From IMG/VR virus record IMGVR_UViG_3300044971_001305, positions 1-29,420 of that record: a DNA stretch of 29,420 bases, one strand, 5' to 3'. This DNA is from a virus. The translations under genes and the position numbers were made by a program. Under the pieces are notes generated by a model. It worked only from the letters and a program-made list of their open reading frames with translations, did no database searches and was not told the DNA's origin. Below are positions 22,773-29,420 of this stretch, piece after piece; positions within the stretch are counted from its first letter, which is position 1, and the number at the start of each line of letters is the position of its first letter.

Positions 22773-23087
22773 TTAAAAGACCTCGATTTTTCCAAACTTG
22801 ATAACGAATTCTCTAAAAGCACTATTTGATTCTTTGGCTTTAAAGGCTTCATCATCAGTTGCTCTGTTGGAGATTTCCAAAGGATAAGTTCCGCCGTTGT
22901 TGTCGATTCTTGCTTTAACAAATTTGACATGTTTACAGGTTAGCCTTCCTTGGAATCCTGGGCAAGTGCAGGAAAGACTACCATTTTCTTTTACACTAAC
23001 TTCGTGAATGTTAGGGCCTGGTGATTGAGTTTGACTTAAAAAAACTTGAACTAAGCGTGAGTCTTCGTCCACGTACTTACCTCTCAT
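22773..23087 (-). CDS. SWIM zinc-finger protein
   Basis: 104 residues. Cys40-x-Cys42-x8-Cys51-x-His53 (SCTCPGFQGRLTCKHV) is a canonical SWIM motif. SWIM domains bind DNA or proteins and occur with SNF2 ATPases and recombination regulators. Here it stands alone, coupled by ATGA to the loader gene, with an SNF2-like helicase encoded 2.6 kb downstream. A partner relation with that helicase is a hypothesis. Confidence 0.88.
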   Translation of the reverse strand: MRGKYVDEDSRLVQVFLSQTQSPGPNIHEVSVKENGSLSCTCPGFQGRLTCKHVKFVKARIDNNGGTYPLEISNRATDDEAFKAKESNSAFREFVIKFGKIEVF

Positions 23088-23773
23088 TTTCTTAAATCAC
23101 TGCCGTCTACGACTAAATATGAAAACGCTTCTCTTGCAAAACTTTCTGTAGCGTCACCATATAGGCTAGCCCAATTATCTAGTGAAGCGTTGGTTGTAAC
23201 GATAGTAGGCAAGCCGTTGTTAAAACGAGTTCTAAGTAAATGGTGGAGCATAGACTTCTGCCACTCTGAGTGTTTTGAAACGTGTTCTTTACCAACGTCG
23301 TCAAGAACTAAAACTCTGATGTTGTAAGCATCATCTTCTGCTTCACCAAACAAACCGGCAAGTAAAACATCTTCACTTTCGGTCAGGTCGTTTTGTATAT
23401 CTTTACCTTTTAAGTTTAATACGTCGTTATAAGTTATGAAGTAGCAAGGACGAACTAAAACTTTTCCTTCACCTGGTTTAAAAGAGGCTAGAGGTAGTTC
23501 TTTAAGCATCTCTTGAATGACAGAAAGCGCCAAAGTAGTCTTTCCTCTACCCGGAGCCCCGTATAAAAGAATTCCACGGCCACAGAGACGGTCTGAGGCC
23601 TCTTTAATGACCCTACCTTCACTGACTCGCGAAATCCACGATTTTAGGCCATTTAGGACCTCTAATGGGGCGTCTGTACAGTCTTCTAATCCCCACCCAA
23701 CTCTTTTCCAAGGAATGTTGGCTAGTTGAATCCAAGACCTTCTACGAACCTTAAGGTCCTCGGGCTTAAACAT
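23084..23773 (-). CDS. DnaC-like AAA+ helicase loader
   Basis: 229 residues from ATG 23773, in a TAATG overlap and with AAGGAA (23781-23786) 7 bases upstream; the longer form from 23791 lacks a ribosome binding site. Walker A YGAPGRGKTT (71-80), Walker B VLVLDDVGKE (154-163), sensor I IVTTNAS. It loads the DnaB-like helicase onto origin DNA. It directly follows the initiator gene, the same order as lambda O and P. Confidence 0.92.
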   Translation of the reverse strand: MFKPEDLKVRRRSWIQLANIPWKRVGWGLEDCTDAPLEVLNGLKSWISRVSEGRVIKEASDRLCGRGILLYGAPGRGKTTLALSVIQEMLKELPLASFKPGEGKVLVRPCYFITYNDVLNLKGKDIQNDLTESEDVLLAGLFGEAEDDAYNIRVLVLDDVGKEHVSKHSEWQKSMLHHLLRTRFNNGLPTIVTTNASLDNWASLYGDATESFAREAFSYLVVDGSDLRK

Positions 23774-24630
23774 TAAAGGATTCCTTCCCATGATTTAGCA
23801 GACTGCTCTTTGGCTTTCTGTATCTCGTCTTCGGAATGTATCCTAGTTTTAGCCTGTGCCGCAAGTGCAGAGAATCTTGATATAAACATTCTCCAAAGAA
23901 TATTTCCATCTGAGTACTTTCCATCTGTAAGACTACTAAAAAATATGTTCATCATTTCAACCTCAAGTTCCCCATTGGTGTCGTTCTTAACTCTAGCCCC
24001 AGCTAAAGCCGGAATAAAGTTACTTTCTGTAAGAGAAATGGGAGATATGTTCCAAAGTTCTTCTATACGGCGAGCAAACTCATAAGCACAATCCTGTGGA
24101 CTCCAGTCTTTAACTGGTTTATTAGCACGATTGTATTTTGCTTTTTCTTGCTTGGCTTTTTTGGCTGCATTAAACTCTTTCTTCTTTTGAGCCTTTAGCT
24201 TTTGGTTAGCCTCTTTAACTTCTTTTTCAAATTCATCTTCCGAATTATTAGAAAAGAATTTATATCCCATTTCATTCCCTTCCTCCATTCGGACTCCGTC
24301 CGAATAAAGACCTAATATATTTATATGTTTAGAACTAGTATTAGTTAGCATATTCAGTGATAACAGTGGCTCGGTTTTCAACCACCCCGGTTGATTTTCA
24401 GCCACCCCTGGCTGATTTTCAACCAGTACCCATGTATTGACTCCTACAGGGTTTCCATTTATATTTTGAACTTTATATTTAAGTATTCCTAAAGCTTTTA
24501 GTTCATTAATAGCCGTGGTAATAGCATACCTACCCTCTTTAAGAACCTTTTCTAAAGAACGTGCGCTTATGTTTACATTTGGGTTATTTTTTAAATAAGT
24601 CAATAATCCAAGTGCACTCAATGACATCAT
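23773..24630 (-). CDS. replication initiator, lambda O-like arrangement with an internal origin
   Basis: 285 residues. The N-terminus (LGLLTYLKNNPNVNISARSL and following) is a winged helix of the type in phage initiators. Residues about 69-115 are a low-complexity linker with the repeat ENQPG; its DNA carries the alternating inverted hexamers, AT-rich stretch and dyad described separately. A Lys/Ala/Glu-rich coiled segment (about 131-166) precedes a C-terminal helical domain that would bind the loader or helicase. Position before the DnaC-like gene supports the role. The family was not recognised by sequence alone; assignment rests on layout, fold pattern and the site cluster. Confidence 0.8.
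   Translation of the reverse strand: MMSLSALGLLTYLKNNPNVNISARSLEKVLKEGRYAITTAINELKALGILKYKVQNINGNPVGVNTWVLVENQPGVAENQPGWLKTEPLLSLNMLTNTSSKHINILGLYSDGVRMEEGNEMGYKFFSNNSEDEFEKEVKEANQKLKAQKKKEFNAAKKAKQEKAKYNRANKPVKDWSPQDCAYEFARRIEELWNISPISLTESNFIPALAGARVKNDTNGELEVEMMNIFFSSLTDGKYSDGNILWRMFISRFSALAAQAKTRIHSEDEIQKAKEQSAKSWEGIL
24287..24305. repeat. perfect 8-bp dyad with 3-base spacer
   Basis: ATTCGGAC-TCC-GTCCGAAT. It lies on the far side of the AT-rich stretch from the hexamer cluster. It codes for part of residues about 109-115. It could be a protein-binding site or a hairpin. Confidence 0.75.
24378..24424. repeat. iteron-like cluster of alternating inverted hexamers
   Basis: On the plus strand: TCAACC (24378), GGTTGA (24389), TCAGCC (24398), GGCTGA (24410), TCAACC (24419). 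Adjacent pairs are perfect inverted repeats around ACCCC or ACCCCT, and the second pair has an A-to-G change matched by T-to-C in its partner. On the minus strand the unit reads TGGYTGAAAAYC three times at 21- and 20-base steps. Confidence 0.7.
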
Positions 24631-25220
24631 TTTTTAAGTTGGTCCTTAACGTGAGTGACGACCATAGTTGCAAAAATTCTTGCTATTTCATCTAATGAAA
24701 TGTAAAGAGAATCTAGTTCATCAATCTCTTCTTCTTCATCTTCGTCATCTTCGTCTTCATCTTCTTCTACATTAAAATCTATGTGCTTTGGTACTTCCAT
24801 AGATAGTTGTTCTTGAATAGGTGGTTGAGGTCTTTCTTCTACCTTTAAAGACCCTTTAGTATTAATTTGGATTAACCCATCAGTTAAATCAAAAGAAGGA
24901 ACTCCAGCATCATTACATTCTGATAAAACGTTAAGACAATCTTCGTCTTCATCGTTCCATAGTAAAAACGCTGCTGCTTTTGAACCTTTAACTGTTTTTA
25001 AAGCTTCTTTAATAGCATTAGGTTTATTTATTACAACTACTTCTTTGTTTTTATCTTTAGCTAATTGAGAAGCCCAAGTTTGACCTTCACTTGGATTTTT
25101 TTCATAAGGTAAAACTAAAACCCCACCATCACCTTCTGCATGGTAGTGGTCTTCTAAAAGTACTTCGATATTTGTACGAGATGTTTTCCCGTTTCCTGCA
25201 ACGATTACGTAGTAAGTCAT
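24627..25220 (-). CDS. hypothetical protein with Rossmann-like N-terminus and acidic tract
   Basis: 197 residues, first gene of the replication operon. The N-terminal 120 residues alternate strands and helices (YYVIVAGNGKTSRTN, EVVVINKP, AAFLLWNDEDED); GNGKTS resembles a nucleotide-binding turn but lacks a full Walker A. Residues about 150-170 are almost purely Glu/Asp. A helical C-terminus follows. GGAGGG precedes the ATG. It may be an early regulator or a DNA-mimic-like protein; unproven. ATGA overlap with the initiator. Confidence 0.72.
   Translation of the reverse strand: MTYYVIVAGNGKTSRTNIEVLLEDHYHAEGDGGVLVLPYEKNPSEGQTWASQLAKDKNKEVVVINKPNAIKEALKTVKGSKAAAFLLWNDEDEDCLNVLSECNDAGVPSFDLTDGLIQINTKGSLKVEERPQPPIQEQLSMEVPKHIDFNVEEDEDEDDEDEEEEIDELDSLYISLDEIARIFATMVVTHVKDQLKK
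24719..24769. repeat. GAA/GAT-type trinucleotide tract
   Basis: A run of TCT/TCA/TCG triplets on the plus strand encodes the Glu/Asp tract of the 197-residue protein. It is imperfect, hence expected to vary in length between related phages. Confidence 0.7.
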
Positions 25221-25238
25221 TGGCCCTCCTAGACCAAG

Positions 25239-25266
25239 ACTATATCAACCTCAGCGGTCTAGTCGA
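25239..25266 (-). promoter_or_regulatory. candidate promoter of the replication operon
   Basis: TCGACT (25261-25266) and TATAGT (25239-25244) on the minus strand are 16 bases apart, matching the -35 at four and the -10 at five positions. It ends about 19 bases before the ATG at 25220 and overlaps the end of the membrane protein gene. It separates tail genes from replication genes, where a new early transcript would be expected. Confidence 0.35.
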
Positions 25267-25514
25267 GTTGGTTGGGTAACGGCGGGTCTATAGGAGGTAA
25301 TACTGTCAGCTAATACAACCAAGAAAGGGGATAAGAACCCACTAGCAACGGTAGTAACTATAAACAAAGGTATAGAGGTTACCCCTGTTAAACCAACCCC
25401 TACTGCAGATAAAGCAAGAGCAGCAATAGCTCTATAAATCCTTAAATCAATTAGTTGTTCTATTACAGCTAAAAAGAAAGCTGCAAAGCAAGCAGATAAT
25501 ATTAGTTCTAACAT
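25251..25514 (-). CDS. small membrane protein, possible holin
   Basis: 87 residues with three hydrophobic stretches (about 2-20, 29-46, 49-72) and a short polar, positively charged C-terminal tail (SYRPAVTQPTRLDR). Size and layout fit a class I holin, and it follows the tail genes. However, no endolysin is seen nearby, so a tail- or envelope-linked membrane protein is equally possible. Confidence 0.75.
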   Translation of the reverse strand: MLELILSACFAAFFLAVIEQLIDLRIYRAIAALALSAVGVGLTGVTSIPLFIVTTVASGFLSPFLVVLADSITSYRPAVTQPTRLDR

Positions 25515-25529
25515 ACTTCTATAGTACTA

Positions 25530-28241
25530 CTAGTCTGGTTGAGCAAAATATAGGGCAAAAGTAGAACCAAGTAATATATTTTTACTTATTTCTCTTTTTA
25601 ACCTATCCTCTACAGAAAATTTATTTTTATAAAAATGGCTTCTTGAGGCTTCTACAGCCCCTTCCCAAACTAAAGAAGTAGAATCTTCTTGACCGCTTCG
25701 AGACCCGTCAAAATAATCTAAAACAAATGAAGCTTTTTCAAACAAAGCATCTTCTAAATAAACTACTGCCCCTGGATTTGAAGGTGTCCAACTTACTTTT
25801 ACAGATGCTTTTAATAAAGGAGATACGGTACCCTTTTCCCCAGTAACTGACGTGCCCGTAGCTGGATTAGTTACAGTAAATTGTGTTGAAGAAGCTGATG
25901 CAACCACTACATCTTTTAAATTAAATGCGTTTGTTGAAAGACCTGTAATACTTACAATTTGGCCAATTGAAAGTGAATTATTTGCAATATAGGTAATAAC
26001 TCCTGCTGAAGCAGAAGCTGCAGTTACGCTTGATGCTAAAGATGGGGCAGTGTCAGTTACTGAAACTCTATACCAAATACCAACTGGAGAAGCGGTTCCA
26101 CTAACTGTAGCTAAAGGTATATTTGTATTAGTTACAGCATAACTAACTGTGTTATTTAAAACAGAAGATATTTGCCAAGTTCCGTCATACGGAGAACCCA
26201 ATCCATCAACTAAAATAAAAGATTTATCGTTACCAGCATAATTTAAAAAATCGTATCCTTCATTTAAAGTTATAGTTGCTACGTTTCCACTTAAAACAGC
26301 TTGTGTAATATTGTATGTAGGTGGACATTGAGTTGGAAGTCCGTTAACTGTTGAAATTAGAGTATTTAAACTTGTATACCAGCTTATAGAAGCAGTAACT
26401 AATTCACTGGTTGTTTCTGGCTCTACGTAAACGCTAAAAGTATAATCATTACCAGAAAGAACGTTAAAATAATCAGTAGTTGTTGTATGACCCACTACCG
26501 ATACCAATGAAACACCAGAAGGGGTAACTTTTAAAGAATCTCCTGCGATGGAAACAAGTCCACTTGGAGATACAGCAGTGCTTGAAATGGGAGCGTTTAC
26601 TTTAGCGTAAGAAACAGTTTTACCAATAGGGTTTGAAGCTGTAACAACATAAGACCCATCAAAAGGAGCCCCTACCCCAGAAACAACTATATTGTCATTA
26701 ATAAATATAGGAAGATAAGAATCACTTACTGTTAAAGTAGCTGTATTAGAACTTAATTCTTTGTTTACAACAACAAACTCTCTAATATCTACTCCTGGTT
26801 TTGAAGAGTCTAAAGTTAAAGCCGCATTTGTTGCAGCCCAAGGACTAGATGAAAGGGTAAAAGAAGGATTTGTAATTTCATTAATTCTATTAGCTTTAAG
26901 TGTTATATTAATTCTTCTTGCGTCTTCAAAAGCAGTTTTAGAAATTGCTTCTTCAAATTGAGCGGCATCAAAATAATGGACTTCACTAACTGCAGTATTA
27001 CTAATATTTACAGCAACGCTTGCGTAATGCGCGTCTGTTGGAGCTATAGCTGTTGCAAAAGGTCTAAGGGTTGGGCTGTCCCAAGCTAAAGTAGCATTTG
27101 ATACAGGAACTCCCTGTTGTAAAGTTCCTAAAGCAGCGCCAAATCTGTCGTAGAATTGGATACCAAGTCTTATATTTCTTGTGGTTGTACTAGCAGCACT
27201 AAAAATACTAAATGTGTATGTTTCACCTTCAGTTACTGGTATACCTTTAGTAATAGGATTATTAACACCACAAGTAAATGAAACAGACCCAGTTCCAGTT
27301 GATGTAAATCTAAGCATTCCGTTGTCACTACTTGGATATCCAACCGGGGCTGTTACTTCGTAAGGTTCTATTATTAAAGGGTCACCTACGTACCTTGTTA
27401 AAGTACCCCCAGAAGATATAGTCCAATTTCCTATAGATTCTTCAAAAGAAGAGTCGTTGTAATCAAGAAATAAATTTTTACCCTTTTCAACAATAGAGTC
27501 GTATCCACTAAAACTTTTTATAAAAGCTAGTAAACCATCATAAGTGCCTTTTTCTTTGTAAATATTAAATAAATTTCTTAATAAAACTCTTTGTTGCTTA
27601 AGACCTACCTCTGGCTCAAAACAACCACCAAATTGTTCTAACATTTGTGGAAGAAGTTGACCAGGTAAAGAATCTATTTTATATAAATCTAAAAAGTTTA
27701 ATGCATAAGTTTTTTCAATATCATATTCAAAACCAAATATTTTTAAAAAGTTTTTTAAAAATAAATTGTCAGCCTCTGATAAAACATCTCCAGTTAAAGA
27801 ATTTACTTTATAAGAATCAGGTAAATAATTATATAAATCATTAGAAGTATTAAAGTCTTTAACAGAAATACCTACAGCGTTAGCTGCTCTTAACCATGTA
27901 AAATTAATGTTTTCTCTTACAAATACACTGTAATAGTAAAACTTACCTTCAGTTAAAAATTGCACTTCTCCATCTATAATATCTCCAGCGTCTATATATT
28001 CAGTAGGAGCTGAGTTAACAAAAGAATCAACTAAAATAATTCCATCAGCTGCACTAGTTGGAAACCCATATGAATTTCTAATTACCCTGAGTTGAGACCA
28101 GTTACCAGTAGGATTAGTCCATGACAAAGAGATACGACCATACCCAGAAGGAAAGGCTGTAAAAGGATAGGCGTTAAAGTCACTTACTGTAAATGGACCG
28201 TAAAAACCTATACCGTAATAATCTCGACCGTATTTTGCCAT
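25530..28241 (-). CDS. large tail protein: Fn3-like, P2 gpI-like and sugar-binding-like domains with nested modules
   Basis: 903 residues. About 32-125 resembles a fibronectin type III domain (GRISLSWTNP...YYYSVFVREN). About 135-255 resembles P2 tail protein I (DLYNYLPDSY, FLDLYKIDSLPGQLLPQML, KGTYDGLLAFIKSFSGYD), a baseplate component. Residues 256-430 look like a jelly-roll sugar-binding module (NLFLDYNDSSFEESIGNW to HYFDAAQFEEA). A second such module (about 452-840) appears split by three small beta modules (498-563, 644-718, 737-808). The C-terminus returns to a helical tail-protein segment. Located at the cell-facing end of the tail, it could bind host surface glycans. Preceded by J-like and fibre-like genes, as in P2. 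Confidence 0.85.
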   Translation of the reverse strand: MAKYGRDYYGIGFYGPFTVSDFNAYPFTAFPSGYGRISLSWTNPTGNWSQLRVIRNSYGFPTSAADGIILVDSFVNSAPTEYIDAGDIIDGEVQFLTEGKFYYYSVFVRENINFTWLRAANAVGISVKDFNTSNDLYNYLPDSYKVNSLTGDVLSEADNLFLKNFLKIFGFEYDIEKTYALNFLDLYKIDSLPGQLLPQMLEQFGGCFEPEVGLKQQRVLLRNLFNIYKEKGTYDGLLAFIKSFSGYDSIVEKGKNLFLDYNDSSFEESIGNWTISSGGTLTRYVGDPLIIEPYEVTAPVGYPSSDNGMLRFTSTGTGSVSFTCGVNNPITKGIPVTEGETYTFSIFSAASTTTRNIRLGIQFYDRFGAALGTLQQGVPVSNATLAWDSPTLRPFATAIAPTDAHYASVAVNISNTAVSEVHYFDAAQFEEAISKTAFEDARRINITLKANRINEITNPSFTLSSSPWAATNAALTLDSSKPGVDIREFVVVNKELSSNTATLTVSDSYLPIFINDNIVVSGVGAPFDGSYVVTASNPIGKTVSYAKVNAPISSTAVSPSGLVSIAGDSLKVTPSGVSLVSVVGHTTTTDYFNVLSGNDYTFSVYVEPETTSELVTASISWYTSLNTLISTVNGLPTQCPPTYNITQAVLSGNVATITLNEGYDFLNYAGNDKSFILVDGLGSPYDGTWQISSVLNNTVSYAVTNTNIPLATVSGTASPVGIWYRVSVTDTAPSLASSVTAASASAGVITYIANNSLSIGQIVSITGLSTNAFNLKDVVVASASSTQFTVTNPATGTSVTGEKGTVSPLLKASVKVSWTPSNPGAVVYLEDALFEKASFVLDYFDGSRSGQEDSTSLVWEGAVEASRSHFYKNKFSVEDRLKREISKNILLGSTFALYFAQPD

Positions 28242-28249
28242 CGTTTACC

Positions 28250-28738
28250 TTAGAATACGCCAGATATAACTAAACCGTATAACTCTTGAACGTCTGTTGA
28301 AGTTGCAGCAACACCTGTGGTTGTATTTAAATTACCGTTTGCATCAATCCAAGTTCTAACCGAATTTGAGCTGTTTCTCCATTCTTGAAGATTAGCAGAT
28401 TGTCCAGCAGCTGCTCTAACATTTAATCCAACTACGTTTGTAGCAGAAGGAAGTATTGTGTCTCCTCCTACTTTATGAACGTATTGATTATGTGAGTCTG
28501 CAATCACACCAGTTTCAATATTTGCAAGTCTTGCATTTAATGTTCCATAGTTTTGAGATGCTGTATTAAATGTTCCACTTGAAGAGGGGGAAGTTGAAGT
28601 TGCAATATTTGTTCCTAAATTTGTTTGAATTGCAACTACTTCATCTTGAAGTGAGTTTACGTGAGAGGAATCTACAATTTCAGTAAAATTACTTTTTGTT
28701 TGAAATGATTTTATAGCTCCTGGGTAGGTTGCGGCCAT
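28250..28738 (-). CDS. short tail fibre/attachment-like protein
   Basis: 162 residues. YPGAIKSFQTKSNFTEIVDS and VNSLQDEVVAIQTNLGTN are typical of the N-terminal part of many phage fibre-like proteins, followed by a Ser/Thr-rich stretch and a short beta-rich end (VRTWIDANGNLNTTTGVAAT). Located between J-like and I-like genes. Probably trimeric and part of the baseplate periphery. Confidence 0.78.
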   Translation of the reverse strand: MAATYPGAIKSFQTKSNFTEIVDSSHVNSLQDEVVAIQTNLGTNIATSTSPSSSGTFNTASQNYGTLNARLANIETGVIADSHNQYVHKVGGDTILPSATNVVGLNVRAAAGQSANLQEWRNSSNSVRTWIDANGNLNTTTGVAATSTDVQELYGLVISGVF

Positions 28739-28749
28739 GTTTTCTCCTT

Positions 28750-29420
28750 TTAGGCTATTCCACCGGATGGTGTGATTGTTAAGGTTCCTGCTTGAGGTAT
28801 TTCATTGTCAGAACATATGATGTCTACCACTGCTTCTATTGTTCCTGTAAGTCCTGTTAAAGCTAAAAGAGTAGTTGTAGTTCCAGTAACTGTAAATGTA
28901 GTTGATGTTGGAGCTGATGCAATAGAATAATTTCCATTTACAGTAGCGTCTACGCTATCTATGGTCACTCTATTTCCTGCAACATAATTATGAGGTTTTA
29001 AAGTAGTAAGAGTAATAGTTGGTGAACCAGAAGCTCGAGCTGCTGCCGTAATAGCGTTGTCTCTATCTAATAAAGTTATAGTTGAGTAAGCCACACCAGA
29101 TACTGTTGATACTTCTGTTAACAAATCTTGTAAAGTTATTCTATCTTTAAAGTTAACATTATCAAAAGCAAGAAAATTACTTAATACAGATTGAACCGCA
29201 TTTGTAACGGTACTTTGTCTGTATTGGTCTAGAACTTGAACGTCAATTTCTATATTTACATCTACATATGAAGGAGGTTGTAAAGTTAACGTCGTAGTAG
29301 GAGGCATTTTATCTGCAAAAAATGTTTGAACTGTAGGTTGTAGATTAGTAAACACTAATGTAGGCGTAACATTATCATCTTCAACACCAGGGTCACCAGA
29401 CGGTGCGTAATACAAAGTTA
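28750..29420 (-). CDS. baseplate J-like protein, C-terminal part
   Basis: Open to the right edge; at least 222 residues are present. PPSYVDVNIEIDVQVLDQYR (47-66, counting from the TTG at 29415) and FKDRITLQDLLTEVSTVSGV followed by NEIPQAGTLTI at the end match the C-terminal region of P2 gpJ/T4 gp6-type wedge proteins. Between them a small beta module (about 130-196) is inserted, similar to the modules in the 903-residue protein. The wedge forms the baseplate ring of contractile tails. Confidence 0.88.
   Translation of the reverse strand, partial: TLYYAPSGDPGVEDDNVTPTLVFTNLQPTVQTFFADKMPPTTTLTLQPPSYVDVNIEIDVQVLDQYRQSTVTNAVQSVLSNFLAFDNVNFKDRITLQDLLTEVSTVSGVAYSTITLLDRDNAITAAARASGSPTITLTTLKPHNYVAGNRVTIDSVDATVNGNYSIASAPTSTTFTVTGTTTTLLALTGLTGTIEAVVDIICSDNEIPQAGTLTITPSGGIA

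Larger units (their letters stand above)
24287..24424. other. candidate replication origin inside the initiator gene
   Basis: Three elements lie in order: a perfect dyad (24287-24305), an AT-rich stretch (24306-24355, 39 of 50 bases A or T), and five alternating inverted hexamers (24378-24424). In phage lambda the origin likewise lies inside gene O, as iterons with dyad symmetry next to an AT-rich region. The initiator role of this gene is itself inferred, so the origin call is a hypothesis. Confidence 0.55.

Overview
The window is a block of a tailed bacteriophage genome. It is AT-rich and every credible gene reads on the minus strand, so transcription runs from high to low coordinates. A WhiB-family gene, known only from actinobacteria and their phages, combined with the AT-rich composition suggests an actinobacterial host, possibly a low-GC aquatic lineage; that host assignment is inference. 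I support 48 coding regions. Four were found by hand because they encode fewer than 60 residues (6276-6449, 9481-9600, 18058-18195, 18195-18365). I saw no tRNA, rRNA, CRISPR array or insertion sequence. No gene-free stretch exceeds about 160 bases.

Layout, in the direction of transcription. (1) 29420-25251, tail end: C-terminal part of a baseplate J-like protein, a short fibre/attachment-like protein, a 903-residue tail protein with a P2 gpI-like region and sugar-binding-like beta-sandwiches, and a small membrane protein. J plus I suggests a contractile tail. (2) 25220-18385, replication operon: an acidic protein, a lambda O-like initiator, a DnaC-like loader, a SWIM zinc-finger protein, a DnaB-like helicase, a primase and an SNF2-like helicase, joined by ATGA or TAATG stop/start overlaps. 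The initiator gene carries a cluster of alternating inverted hexamers, an AT-rich stretch and a perfect dyad; I propose this is the replication origin. (3) 18365-16462, small regulators (ribbon-helix-helix, MerR-like) and a gp32-like single-strand DNA-binding protein. (4) 16397-9481, DNA synthesis and recombination: family A DNA polymerase, RecA, two unrelated resolvase-type nucleases, WhiB, a Cas4/RecB-like iron-sulfur nuclease, zinc-ribbon proteins and a SpoVS-like protein. (5) 9086-8751, one basic protein followed by the only strong intrinsic terminator, at 8675-8703.

(6) 8592-1108, restart after the terminator: a small protein, a calcineurin-like phosphoesterase, then a run of small, mostly basic or cysteine-containing proteins of unknown function, a nucleotidyltransferase-like protein, a possible degenerate HAD-like protein and a 493-residue protein that may have a transglycosylase-like barrel. 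(7) 955-1, the N-terminal part of a B12-dependent (class II) ribonucleotide reductase, apparently with its own promoter.

Together the genes give a largely self-sufficient replication and recombination machine (initiator, loader, helicase, primase, polymerase, single-strand binding protein, recombinase, resolvases) plus nucleotide supply. The least explained part is 4208-7334.
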